Source: Candidatus Kuenenia stuttgartensis
Lineage (GTDB): Bacteria; Planctomycetota; Phycisphaerae; Phycisphaerales; SM1A02
Reading direction: 5' to 3'
Length of the DNA: 50,700 nt
NCBI GenBank assembly: GCA_945902075.1
Contig: CAMDMA010000026.1
Location: forward strand, 1 to 50,700
Shown: positions 1-7,041 of the stretch, in pieces
How positions within the stretch are numbered: position 1 is the first letter of the stretch
How the letters are laid out: every line of letters starts with the position of its first letter
Notes under the pieces: generated by a model
Databases searched by the model: none
Seen by the model: the letters and a program-made list of their open reading frames with translations, nothing else
Told to the model about the DNA's origin: nothing
Translations under genes and position numbers: made by a program

Positions 1-96
1 GGCGGCATTTATCCGCGCGCAGATACAAATGGCGATGGCGATGTGACGGGAGCCGATCTTGCGACCCTGTTGTCCTCATGGGGCGCATGTAATTAA
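1..96 (+). CDS. C-terminal fragment of a dockerin-tailed secreted protein (5' end outside window)
   Basis: Frame 1 is open from the first base to a TAA at 94-96 and gives the last 31 residues of a protein. The fragment carries one copy of the dockerin-like calcium-binding motif (DTNGDGDVTGADL followed by LLSSWG), with D/N at alternate positions of an EF-hand-like loop. This type of tail is common at the C-terminus of secreted planctomycete proteins, and a related tail ends the subtilase at 6380-6536. The catalytic or binding part of the protein lies to the left of the window, so its function cannot be told. The stop is followed after 4 bases by the end of the convergent sulfotransferase gene. 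Confidence 0.75.
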   Translation, partial: GGIYPRADTNGDGDVTGADLATLLSSWGACN

Positions 97-100
97 TGCG

Positions 101-850
101 CTACCACGGAAGCGCGCGTCCGAGCAGGGTGGACAGTCGCTCATTTTGATCGGTAAAACGATTTTGAAGCCGTGTGCGAGTTGAATCTGTGATGTAGGGC
201 GCTGCCTGACTTCCGACATTTTCACGTGGGAGCGGCGCGCGTATGGTCGGAACTTCAAGAAAAGCACACAACGCGTCGAGCTCGCGCTCGGGTGCTGAAA
301 GCAGTTCCTCGAAGATGATCACGTGCAGGCGCGCGCGCGGAACACGCGCGAGATAACGCTCAAGCTGCTCCGCGTAATCACCACGCGCCTGATAGGAACG
401 CCACTGCAGATTTTCCGCATATGCCATCGGCTCGCGTGCGAGGAGCGCACGGTCCGCCGCCAACCGCGAGTCCTCAGCATCGAGTGCCGCACCAAGTTCG
501 AGTGGCTCCATGCTGGCGCGCGCCGCGTGCATGTATCCCGAAATCGCACGCTCGACCGGATTCCGCAAGATCGCGATCAGCCGAACCTCGGGCAGCGCAG
601 CGGTGATCCGCGCGGCGCACCCAGGATGGAAGAGGTAGTACGGCGTCGCCTCGCCCGCGCAGCTCGTACTTGGTGCGTTTTGAAATCGCGACCGATACCA
701 ATCATCGCCATTTTCATATCCGAGGTCGAAGTAATGCACCTCTTTCTCGGGGGCGATCCAACACCTTGGATGTGCGGAAAGCCAACCCGCGAGCGACGTG
801 GTCCCCGCTTTTTGTGCGCCGAGAATAAGGAAGTCCGGGAAGCGATCCAT
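101..850 (-). CDS. sulfotransferase family protein (PAPS-dependent)
   Basis: A 249-aa protein when started at the ATG at 850. The frame is open to 940, but that start would overlap the divergent sigma gene at 916, and the family fold begins right after the chosen Met. Near the N-terminus FLILGAQKAGTTSL matches the 5'-phosphosulfate-binding loop of PAPS sulfotransferases, and RNPVERAISGYMHA matches the 3'-phosphate-binding motif. The mid part PEKEVHYFD also fits the family. It should transfer a sulfuryl group from PAPS to a hydroxyl on a glycan or small molecule; the acceptor cannot be inferred. No signal peptide or membrane segment is seen. It stands alone, divergent from the sigma/CHAT cassette with about 65 bases between starts, and convergent with the dockerin-tailed gene. 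Confidence 0.85.
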   Translation of the reverse strand: MDRFPDFLILGAQKAGTTSLAGWLSAHPRCWIAPEKEVHYFDLGYENGDDWYRSRFQNAPSTSCAGEATPYYLFHPGCAARITAALPEVRLIAILRNPVERAISGYMHAARASMEPLELGAALDAEDSRLAADRALLAREPMAYAENLQWRSYQARGDYAEQLERYLARVPRARLHVIIFEELLSAPERELDALCAFLEVPTIRAPLPRENVGSQAAPYITDSTRTRLQNRFTDQNERLSTLLGRALPW

Positions 851-915
851 TCCCCTGCATTGATATCCGATGGTTTGATACGGCGAGTTGAGGGTGCGCC
901 GTACACTGCAGGCCG

Positions 916-1536
916 ATGGCCCGCTTTGAGCACGACACACAACTCCTCGAACGCTGCCGCGCGGGCGACGCTGCAGCTTGGGATGTGTTGGTGCTCCGCT
1001 ACCGTCGGCTTGTCTGGAGTGCGATCGTGGGGGAAAACCTTCGCGATGAGGCCGCAGAAGATGTTTTTCAGCTGGTTTTTACGTCGTTGTTTGAGCATCT
1101 CGGAAGTGTGCGCGACGATGAGGCGCTGCCGAGTTGGCTCCTCACCACCACCAAACGACACTGTTGGCGCACGATCAACCGAATACGAAAAGAGCGCGCT
1201 CAATCATTGTCACTCGACACCGGTGTTGCACAGGCGGTCGATCCTGAAGACGAACAGGCAGACTCCTCGGCTATCGGAGCCCTCGCTGAACGACAGTTGG
1301 TTCGTGATGCACTCGAGCGTCTCGGAGGAAAGTGCCGAGAACTCCTTGAGGCACTCTTTGGCGCAGCGGGTGAGCCAAACTATGCGCTGATCTCGGCGAA
1401 ACTTGGCATCCGCGTCGGTTCGATCGGCCCCACTCGGGCGCGTTGCCTAGAGAAACTCGCGGGGGTTCTCAGTCGACTCGGGTACGACAGGGCGATGGAT
1501 AACGGAAACCCGCGGGTCGACGATGAGACCGATTGA
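916..1536 (+). CDS. RNA polymerase sigma factor, sigma-70 ECF type
   Basis: A 206-aa two-domain sigma factor. Residues about 10-85 resemble region 2 (DEAAEDVFQLVFTSLF corresponds to the region 2.2 core-binding helix, followed by WLLTTTKRHCWR). Residues about 130-195 form region 4 with a helix-turn-helix (LISAKLGIRVGSIGPTRARCLEKL) for the -35 element. No region 1.1 or 3 is present, as expected for an ECF factor. No classical membrane anti-sigma factor follows. Instead the next genes are a small unknown, a TPR-CHAT protease and a subtilase on the same strand. The gap to the next gene is 97 bases, so co-transcription is likely but not certain. Inference: it may direct transcription of this cassette or be controlled by the protease. 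Confidence 0.88.
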   Translation: MARFEHDTQLLERCRAGDAAAWDVLVLRYRRLVWSAIVGENLRDEAAEDVFQLVFTSLFEHLGSVRDDEALPSWLLTTTKRHCWRTINRIRKERAQSLSLDTGVAQAVDPEDEQADSSAIGALAERQLVRDALERLGGKCRELLEALFGAAGEPNYALISAKLGIRVGSIGPTRARCLEKLAGVLSRLGYDRAMDNGNPRVDDETD

Positions 1537-1633
1537 ATCCACCCACATTCTCCGAAATGTAGTGCGATCGACGTATCTGAAGCCGCGCCTACCACTCTTC
1601 TTCTTTGCAGCACCGTGTTTTCGAGCGTGAATT

Positions 1634-2260
1634 ATGACGAATCAAGACCCCAATCCCAACCGGAACCAACGTCCTCAGGCGCGTGTTTCGACTGAGGACC
1701 TTGTTTCGACTGAGGACCTTGTTTCGATGCTTCGCGATGATGCACGTTTTGAACCACCGGCTCAATCCCTCGCCCAGGCGCGCTCCATTGGCGCGCGTGT
1801 CGCCGCGCGATACATGGCAGGAACTCGAAACAGCGGAAATCCACTCGCGATGGTCGGGGCCGTTCTTGACCGAGCTCACGCGATGGTCGGGGCGTGGCTC
1901 GTCCCCACACCTGGCGCCGCACTCGCTCAGCTGCGCGACGACCGTGGAAGCGAAGTGCTCACTGCCACCATTGCTGCGCATTCTCTCTCTCTTCGGGCTG
2001 AGCGCACGCTCGCGCAAGACGGCCTTGTCCGACTCGTAGGTGATATTTTGCGCGCGGACGGAACGCCGGTTCGAGCGGGCATCTCCATTATCGATGAAGC
2101 CGCGCGCGTCGTTCTGTATGAGGAGACCGATGCGCTTGGCATGTTTGCGATCCGACTTCCGGACGATGCGTACGAGATCGTGATTCAGCCACGCGAGAGT
2201 GCGACGATCGCCGAGGAACACCCTGTCGTTCTTCCTCTCGCACGGCGGAAAAGTCCGTGA
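1634..2260 (+). CDS. unknown protein with C-terminal carboxypeptidase-regulatory-like beta domain
   Basis: A 208-aa protein without signal peptide or clear transmembrane helix. Residues 1-35 are polar and contain a perfect tandem duplication, STEDLV twice, from an 18-bp DNA repeat at 1685-1720. Residues about 125-200 (RLVGDILRADGTPVRAGISIID through GMFAIRLPDDAYEIVIQP) have the strand-turn pattern of carboxypeptidase-regulatory-like or SdrD-B-like beta sandwiches. Its stop codon overlaps the GTG start of the CHAT gene by 4 bases, so translational coupling is likely. It may be an adaptor or regulator for the sigma factor or the protease, but nothing in the sequence proves a function. Confidence 0.75.
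   Translation: MTNQDPNPNRNQRPQARVSTEDLVSTEDLVSMLRDDARFEPPAQSLAQARSIGARVAARYMAGTRNSGNPLAMVGAVLDRAHAMVGAWLVPTPGAALAQLRDDRGSEVLTATIAAHSLSLRAERTLAQDGLVRLVGDILRADGTPVRAGISIIDEAARVVLYEETDALGMFAIRLPDDAYEIVIQPRESATIAEEHPVVLPLARRKSP
1685..1720 (+). repeat. tandem 18-bp direct repeat inside the small cassette gene
   Basis: The unit GTTTCGACTGAGGACCTT occurs at 1685-1702 and again exactly at 1703-1720; a third copy starts (GTTTCGA) at 1721 and then diverges. It keeps the reading frame and adds six residues (VSTEDL). Such perfect units point to recent slippage and possible length variation among strains. Confidence 0.9.
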
Positions 2261-5064
2261 ATCCGGGTGAGCAGCTCATCTGTGCTGCGTTCGAGGGAAT
2301 GAGTGATGCAGAGCGCATCGCAGCGGTCAGTGCTGATCCCCGCGGTGCGTCAGCGGTGCTCATTGCGCTTGGTGACGAATGCGAGCGTTTCGCCGCGGGT
2401 GCCCCAGAAAAGGCGCTCGCGCTTGGCAATGACATCGCGCGTGTTGCCGATATTCTCGGTGCAAGAAGTGCTTCGGCCCGCGCACTTCGCGCGACGATCC
2501 CTGCATTTGCCTACCTTGGAAAGCTCGACGAAGCACTCGTGCGAGCCGCCCTCGCTCAAACTGAAGCAGACCGTGCGCATGACGTTGTAGAACATGCACG
2601 CGCAGCTGTGGCGTCCCTACACGCGCTCGCGAAGCTCGGACGGACCGATGAAGCACTCGCTCGCGGAAGCGCTGCGCGGAATGCGCTCCTTGAAGCCAAA
2701 CGCCCTGAACTTGCTGCACGCGCAGAACTGAACCTCGCGAACATTCACAAAATGCGGGGAGAAAACTCTGAGGCGCTTGCCGCCCTTGAGCGGGCGCTGG
2801 CTGGAATTCCTGCCGAAGAATCAGCGGCAAGAGGAACGATCGAAAACACCTGCGGCGAGACGCTGCTGCAACTTGATCGCTTCCAAGACGCGGCAGGCGC
2901 GTTCGACCGCGCCGAACCACTGCTCGCTGCGCTACCACTCGCGCAAGCGATTGTCATTGGTAATCGCGCCGACCTGCACGCGCGCGAAGGGCGGATCGGT
3001 GATGCACTGCGCGGATTTGACCGTGCGGCGCACATCGCTCGCGATCTTGCTCCTGGTCATTACGCGCGACTCCTCGTCGAACAGGCTGAGGCACTCGCGT
3101 TGGTTGGTGCGCACCGTGAATCGCTCGAAGCAGTTGATAGCGCACTCCTGACTGCTGAAGCGAAAGGTCTTCGCGCCGAATCCGCACGCGGACTCCTCGT
3201 CCGTGCGCGCACCCTGGCCGCCGCGGGACGGTTGAGCGAATCGTCTGACGCTGCGTCACGATCACTGAGTATTTCGCGAGAAATCGGCGATACACGAATG
3301 GCCCGGGCGGCGGCGCTTGTTGCCAGTGAACTTGCTCTCGACCGCGGAGACGCCGATCGCGCGATTGAGTTTGCTCGCAACGCGGCTCAGGGTGCTGGGG
3401 CTCTCGATAGCGCGCGCGCATCAGTGCGGGAGGCGCGTGCGCGACTGCTCGCTGGCGACGCACCCGACGCTCTGCGTTGCGCGATGCAGAGTCTCGACAC
3501 GGCGAGTGCGCTCGGTGTAGGTGTCGTTGAGATCGATGCTTCTCTCGCGGCTGCGGACTGTCAGCGCGTGCTTGGAAAGCTTGACGCGTCGATCACTCTG
3601 CTTTCACGCGCGATGGAACTGGCTGAAGGTATTCGCAGTACGCTCGCAGCCGACCAGTATCGATCTGCCTTCTCGACATCACGCATTCGCGTCTATGAAG
3701 ATCTCGCGCTTGATCTCCTCGCACGTGGTGATCCTGATTCAATTCAGAAGGCATTCATCGCCGCCGAACGGGCACGTAGCCGATTACTTCTTGACACGCT
3801 GCTTCGCGTGATCGACCGTACGAGCGCTGTAGATAATGGCGATTCGCTTGGCTTCACTCCTGCGCTACTTGAACTCCGTGCGCGACTCTCCGCACTACAC
3901 ACTTCCACCTCGGTTGATGAATCCTCAACTGGCGAGCGCATTGGTCTCGCACCAAATCTCGTGCATGAAATTCAGGCAGTCGAGCGGGACATTGATGCGC
4001 TCCTAACTCGCCGTCAAACAGAACGTGGAATTGGAGCCCTGCTTGCACATCCGCTTCCAACCGAAGCTGTTCTCGCGGCATTGGAAACTGGCGATGCACT
4101 GATTGCATACTTTGCATCAGGAGATGAACTCCTCGCGTTCGTCGGATATGCGGGACAACTTTCCTGTGTGCGCGCACTCGTCAATATCTCGGATCTTGAA
4201 CCGCTCGTTGAGAAGTTTCTCTTTCAACTACGCGCCGGTGTTCGTGATGGTGATCAAGAAAAAGAGCCTCGCGCTATCCATGCGATGGCTCGCGTACTTC
4301 ATGATTTACTCGTCGCGCCAATTTTTGTTGAGCGACAAGATGCGGCTGCCGCTCAACGACTGGTTGTCATCCCATTTGGCGTGCTTCACGCGCTTCCCTT
4401 CGCCGCACTCTCGGATGGTTCGCGTCACCTGATTGAGCGTTTCGAAATCCAAACCGCGCCGAGTGCAACACTTGCTTGCCGAGCCGTCACGGACATGCCT
4501 CGCGCTCCGAAGGACATGCTTGTGGTTGGGTTTGCGGATGAACATGCTCCGCTGATTACAGACGAGGTGCGCGCCATCGCGGCAATTTCTCCCTCCGTCG
4601 TACTCACAGGATCAGCTGCGCAGCGGTCCGCGGTACGCGACGCCGTTCGCCCAGCGCGTGTCGTACACCTCGCGTGTCACGGACGATTCGTCCCTGCGCT
4701 TCCAGCTGCATCAGGGCTTCGTCTCGCGGATGGATGGATGCCGATGCGCGACCTTATGCAACTCGAGCTCAATGCAGATCTCGTGTTTCTTTCTGGCTGC
4801 GAGACGGGTTGCCATGCCGTCGATGTTGGTGAAGAACTCAGCGGAATCGCGCGAGCGGTGCTTGCAGCTGGTGCACGCCGACTGGTTACGACCTTGTGGT
4901 CGGTCCGAGATGCTGCAGCGATTGATATCGCGACGCACTTCCACACCTCATTTGCAGCTGGAATTCGGCCATCTTCAGCACTTCGCGATGCGATGGTTGC
5001 TTCCATGCAGAAAACGCCGCATCCTTCCTGGTGGGCGCCCTTCGTCGTTTCGGGAGTCCTCTGA
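2257..5064 (+). CDS. TPR-repeat CHAT-domain protease (caspase-like)
   Basis: A 935-aa protein starting at a GTG that overlaps the preceding stop (GTGA). Residues about 50-470 are alanine-rich helical hairpins typical of tetratricopeptide repeats. The C-terminal third (about 640-935) is a CHAT domain, a clan-CD cysteine peptidase related to caspases and separase. The catalytic pair is visible: His808 in HLACHGRF and Cys848 in FLSGCETG. The family ending SALRDAM...WWAPFVVSG is also present. There is no signal peptide, so it probably acts in the cytoplasm, cutting a protein target when the TPR part is engaged. It overlaps the subtilase gene by one base (TGATG). TPR-CHAT proteins are known in type III-E CRISPR complexes and in other conflict systems, but no CRISPR genes are present here. 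The target and trigger are unknown. Confidence 0.9.
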   Translation: MNPGEQLICAAFEGMSDAERIAAVSADPRGASAVLIALGDECERFAAGAPEKALALGNDIARVADILGARSASARALRATIPAFAYLGKLDEALVRAALAQTEADRAHDVVEHARAAVASLHALAKLGRTDEALARGSAARNALLEAKRPELAARAELNLANIHKMRGENSEALAALERALAGIPAEESAARGTIENTCGETLLQLDRFQDAAGAFDRAEPLLAALPLAQAIVIGNRADLHAREGRIGDALRGFDRAAHIARDLAPGHYARLLVEQAEALALVGAHRESLEAVDSALLTAEAKGLRAESARGLLVRARTLAAAGRLSESSDAASRSLSISREIGDTRMARAAALVASELALDRGDADRAIEFARNAAQGAGALDSARASVREARARLLAGDAPDALRCAMQSLDTASALGVGVVEIDASLAAADCQRVLGKLDASITLLSRAMELAEGIRSTLAADQYRSAFSTSRIRVYEDLALDLLARGDPDSIQKAFIAAERARSRLLLDTLLRVIDRTSAVDNGDSLGFTPALLELRARLSALHTSTSVDESSTGERIGLAPNLVHEIQAVERDIDALLTRRQTERGIGALLAHPLPTEAVLAALETGDALIAYFASGDELLAFVGYAGQLSCVRALVNISDLEPLVEKFLFQLRAGVRDGDQEKEPRAIHAMARVLHDLLVAPIFVERQDAAAAQRLVVIPFGVLHALPFAALSDGSRHLIERFEIQTAPSATLACRAVTDMPRAPKDMLVVGFADEHAPLITDEVRAIAAISPSVVLTGSAAQRSAVRDAVRPARVVHLACHGRFVPALPAASGLRLADGWMPMRDLMQLELNADLVFLSGCETGCHAVDVGEELSGIARAVLAAGARRLVTTLWSVRDAAAIDIATHFHTSFAAGIRPSSALRDAMVASMQKTPHPSWWAPFVVSGVL

Positions 5065-6539
5065 TGTCTTTAGCCACGACCTACATCTCCAGCCTTTCCA
5101 CCGTCCTCCTCGCGGCTGCGAATGTGTACGCAGGAATTCCAACTGACCCGATTGTGCCGGGCCAAGTGATTGTCCGTGCGAACACGCCAAAGTTACTTGC
5201 TCGTGCAATGGGTGCGCTATCGACGCAGTTCGCTGATGTCGCTGTGATGGACCAAATCGAAGGTCGCCCGATTTACCTTCTCTCGTACGGACTCACGCCT
5301 ACACAGACGCCCACCGATGTTGATGGAGTGATCACAGAACTGATCACAGCCGGAACGATTCCATGGGGTGAACTCAACTACGCAGGGCAGACCGGCGAGG
5401 GAAAGACGGATAGTCTTTGGCTCTCGGGTGTCGCAATTGGATCAAACGCGTTTGAGTCGCAGTATGCGATTCCGCTTCTTGGTGTGCCTTTGGCGCATGA
5501 GCGTTCTCGGGGCGCTGGCGTTGTCATTGCGGTCATTGATACTGGAATCGATGCGTCACATCCTGCGCTTGGTGGATCTGTCTCTACCCAAGGCGTGAGT
5601 TTTGTCGATGGAACCTCCAACACAAATGACGATGGCGACGGTGCGGATACCGATGGTGATGGTCTCGTTGACGAACAAGTCGGTCATGGAACATTCGTTG
5701 CGGGCATCATTCACCTCGTCGCGCCGGACGCAATGCTGGTCCCAGTGCGCGTGCTTGATAGTGAAGGTATCGCAGGGAACTTTCAAATCGCTCGTGCACT
5801 CGCTTGGTCGATTGATCGGGGCGTGCATATCGCCAACATGAGTTTGGGCGAAGACTATCGTTCGCAAGCACTCGAAGACATCGTCGCTGAAGCGGATGCA
5901 AAAGGTGTTGCGGTGTTTGGAGCGGCCGGCAATGCCAACACCGACGATCCTCGAGAATTCCCGGCGTGTGACGGCAGCGCCGTTGGCGTCGCGGCGCTTG
6001 ACTGGGATGACGTGAAGGCACCCTTCTCAAATTTTGGAAAGCGAATCGGGCTCTCTGCGCCAGGACACACACTCATCCTCGAGGGAATTCCTGATCTCTC
6101 GAAGTCCATCATTGGCCCGGTACCCGGCGGTCGGTTCGCTGTGTGGTCAGGCACATCTTTCTCAACAGCGTTTGCGTCTGCGAGTGCCGCCCTAGTCCGT
6201 GCGCAACATCCTGAGTGGCCCACCCAGCGTGTGGGTGCTGGTCGGATTCGGCTTACGCTTCAAACCATTCTTGGCGACACCGGCGCACCGTTGACTGCAT
6301 CAAATCCGAGCTACGGTGGCTTGCTCGGGCGTGCAAGGGTGTCCGCCGCCAACGCGGTCGCCATCGGACCGATTGCACCTGCGCGTGGCGACATCAACGC
6401 CGACGGCACAGTAGATGCGGCCGATCTTTCGTTCATGCTTGAAGTGTGGGGCCCGACGCCTGGTGGTTCGCGAGCTGATCTGGATGCGAGCGGCGATGTC
6501 GGCGCGTCTGATCTCTCACTGTTGCTGTACGGGTGGTGA
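5064..6539 (+). CDS. secreted S8 subtilisin-like serine protease with dockerin-like C-terminus
   Basis: A 491-aa protein. The ATG at 5064 overlaps the CHAT stop and gives a good signal peptide (MSLATTYISSLSTVLLAAANVYA), which is why it is preferred over the upstream in-frame ATG at 5031. The S8 triad is complete: Asp159 in VIDTGID, His208 in GHGTFVAG and Ser365 in GTSFSTA, with the oxyanion Asn in AAGN. Between Asp and His lies an Asp/Gly-rich loop (about 190-203, DDGDGADTDGDG) likely to bind calcium. The last 55 residues hold two dockerin-like motifs (GDINADGTVDAADL and ADLDASGDVGASDL). It should act outside the cytoplasm. Co-translation with an apparently cytoplasmic CHAT protease is unusual. 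Confidence 0.92.
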   Translation: MSLATTYISSLSTVLLAAANVYAGIPTDPIVPGQVIVRANTPKLLARAMGALSTQFADVAVMDQIEGRPIYLLSYGLTPTQTPTDVDGVITELITAGTIPWGELNYAGQTGEGKTDSLWLSGVAIGSNAFESQYAIPLLGVPLAHERSRGAGVVIAVIDTGIDASHPALGGSVSTQGVSFVDGTSNTNDDGDGADTDGDGLVDEQVGHGTFVAGIIHLVAPDAMLVPVRVLDSEGIAGNFQIARALAWSIDRGVHIANMSLGEDYRSQALEDIVAEADAKGVAVFGAAGNANTDDPREFPACDGSAVGVAALDWDDVKAPFSNFGKRIGLSAPGHTLILEGIPDLSKSIIGPVPGGRFAVWSGTSFSTAFASASAALVRAQHPEWPTQRVGAGRIRLTLQTILGDTGAPLTASNPSYGGLLGRARVSAANAVAIGPIAPARGDINADGTVDAADLSFMLEVWGPTPGGSRADLDASGDVGASDLSLLLYGW

Positions 6540-6561
6540 GCCACCCCGTACATTTCACATC

Positions 6562-7020
6562 ATGGAAGATCCAGCTCGCGCACTGAAGTGGGACCGACGG
6601 TTTCTTGTGTTGAGCGATTCAATCGCGCAATGGTCAAAAGACCCTTCGCGTGGTGTCGGTGCTGTGATCGTAAGTCCCTCACGGCAGATCGTAGCGACCG
6701 GATTTAACGGACTTCCCCGTGGAATCGAAGATCGCCCGGAGCGTCTTGAACGCCCCGTGAAATACGACCTCATCTGTCATGCGGAGATGAACGCGATCAT
6801 CCAGTGCGCCCGCAATGCGGTCTCGCCCCTCGGCTCGACGATTTACACGAGTTTCGCGCCGTGTGTCCACTGCACGCTTTCGATCATCCAGTCCGGAATC
6901 ATCCGAGTGGTGACATACGCACCAGGGCCGGGCGATGAGCATTGGGAGTCAAACTTCGCGAAGTCACGAGAGCTCCTTGCGGAGTCGGGTGTAGAACTCG
7001 TTGAGCTCGCACGCAGTTGA
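6562..7020 (+). CDS. dCMP/cytidine deaminase-like zinc enzyme
   Basis: A 152-aa protein begun at the ATG at 6562, where the conserved part starts; an upstream extension to 6415 would lie inside the subtilase gene. The zinc site is clear: CHAEMNAI supplies His and the proton-shuttling Glu, and PCVHC supplies the two Cys. The order and the N-terminal segment (DRRFLVLSDSIAQWSKDPSRGVGAVIV, FNGLPRG) match deoxycytidylate deaminase/ComEB proteins, which turn dCMP into dUMP for dTTP synthesis. It follows the subtilase by 22 bases but is functionally unrelated in appearance, and converges on the haem-dehydrogenase gene. Confidence 0.85.
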   Translation: MEDPARALKWDRRFLVLSDSIAQWSKDPSRGVGAVIVSPSRQIVATGFNGLPRGIEDRPERLERPVKYDLICHAEMNAIIQCARNAVSPLGSTIYTSFAPCVHCTLSIIQSGIIRVVTYAPGPGDEHWESNFAKSRELLAESGVELVELARS

Positions 7021-7041
7021 GCGTCGCAAACAACGCATGCT

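Noticed and set aside
875-907. TTGATA and TACACT as a promoter for the sigma gene
   Set aside because: The spacing of 21 bases is too long for a normal sigma-70 promoter.
323-1390. 355-codon open frame on the + strand
   Set aside because: Antisense to the sulfotransferase and out of frame with the sigma factor, both with clear motifs. The translation has no recognisable domain.
2257-5064. TPR-CHAT protein as part of a type III-E CRISPR complex
   Set aside because: No Cas7-11-like gene, no repeat-spacer array and no cas1/cas2 are present in the window.
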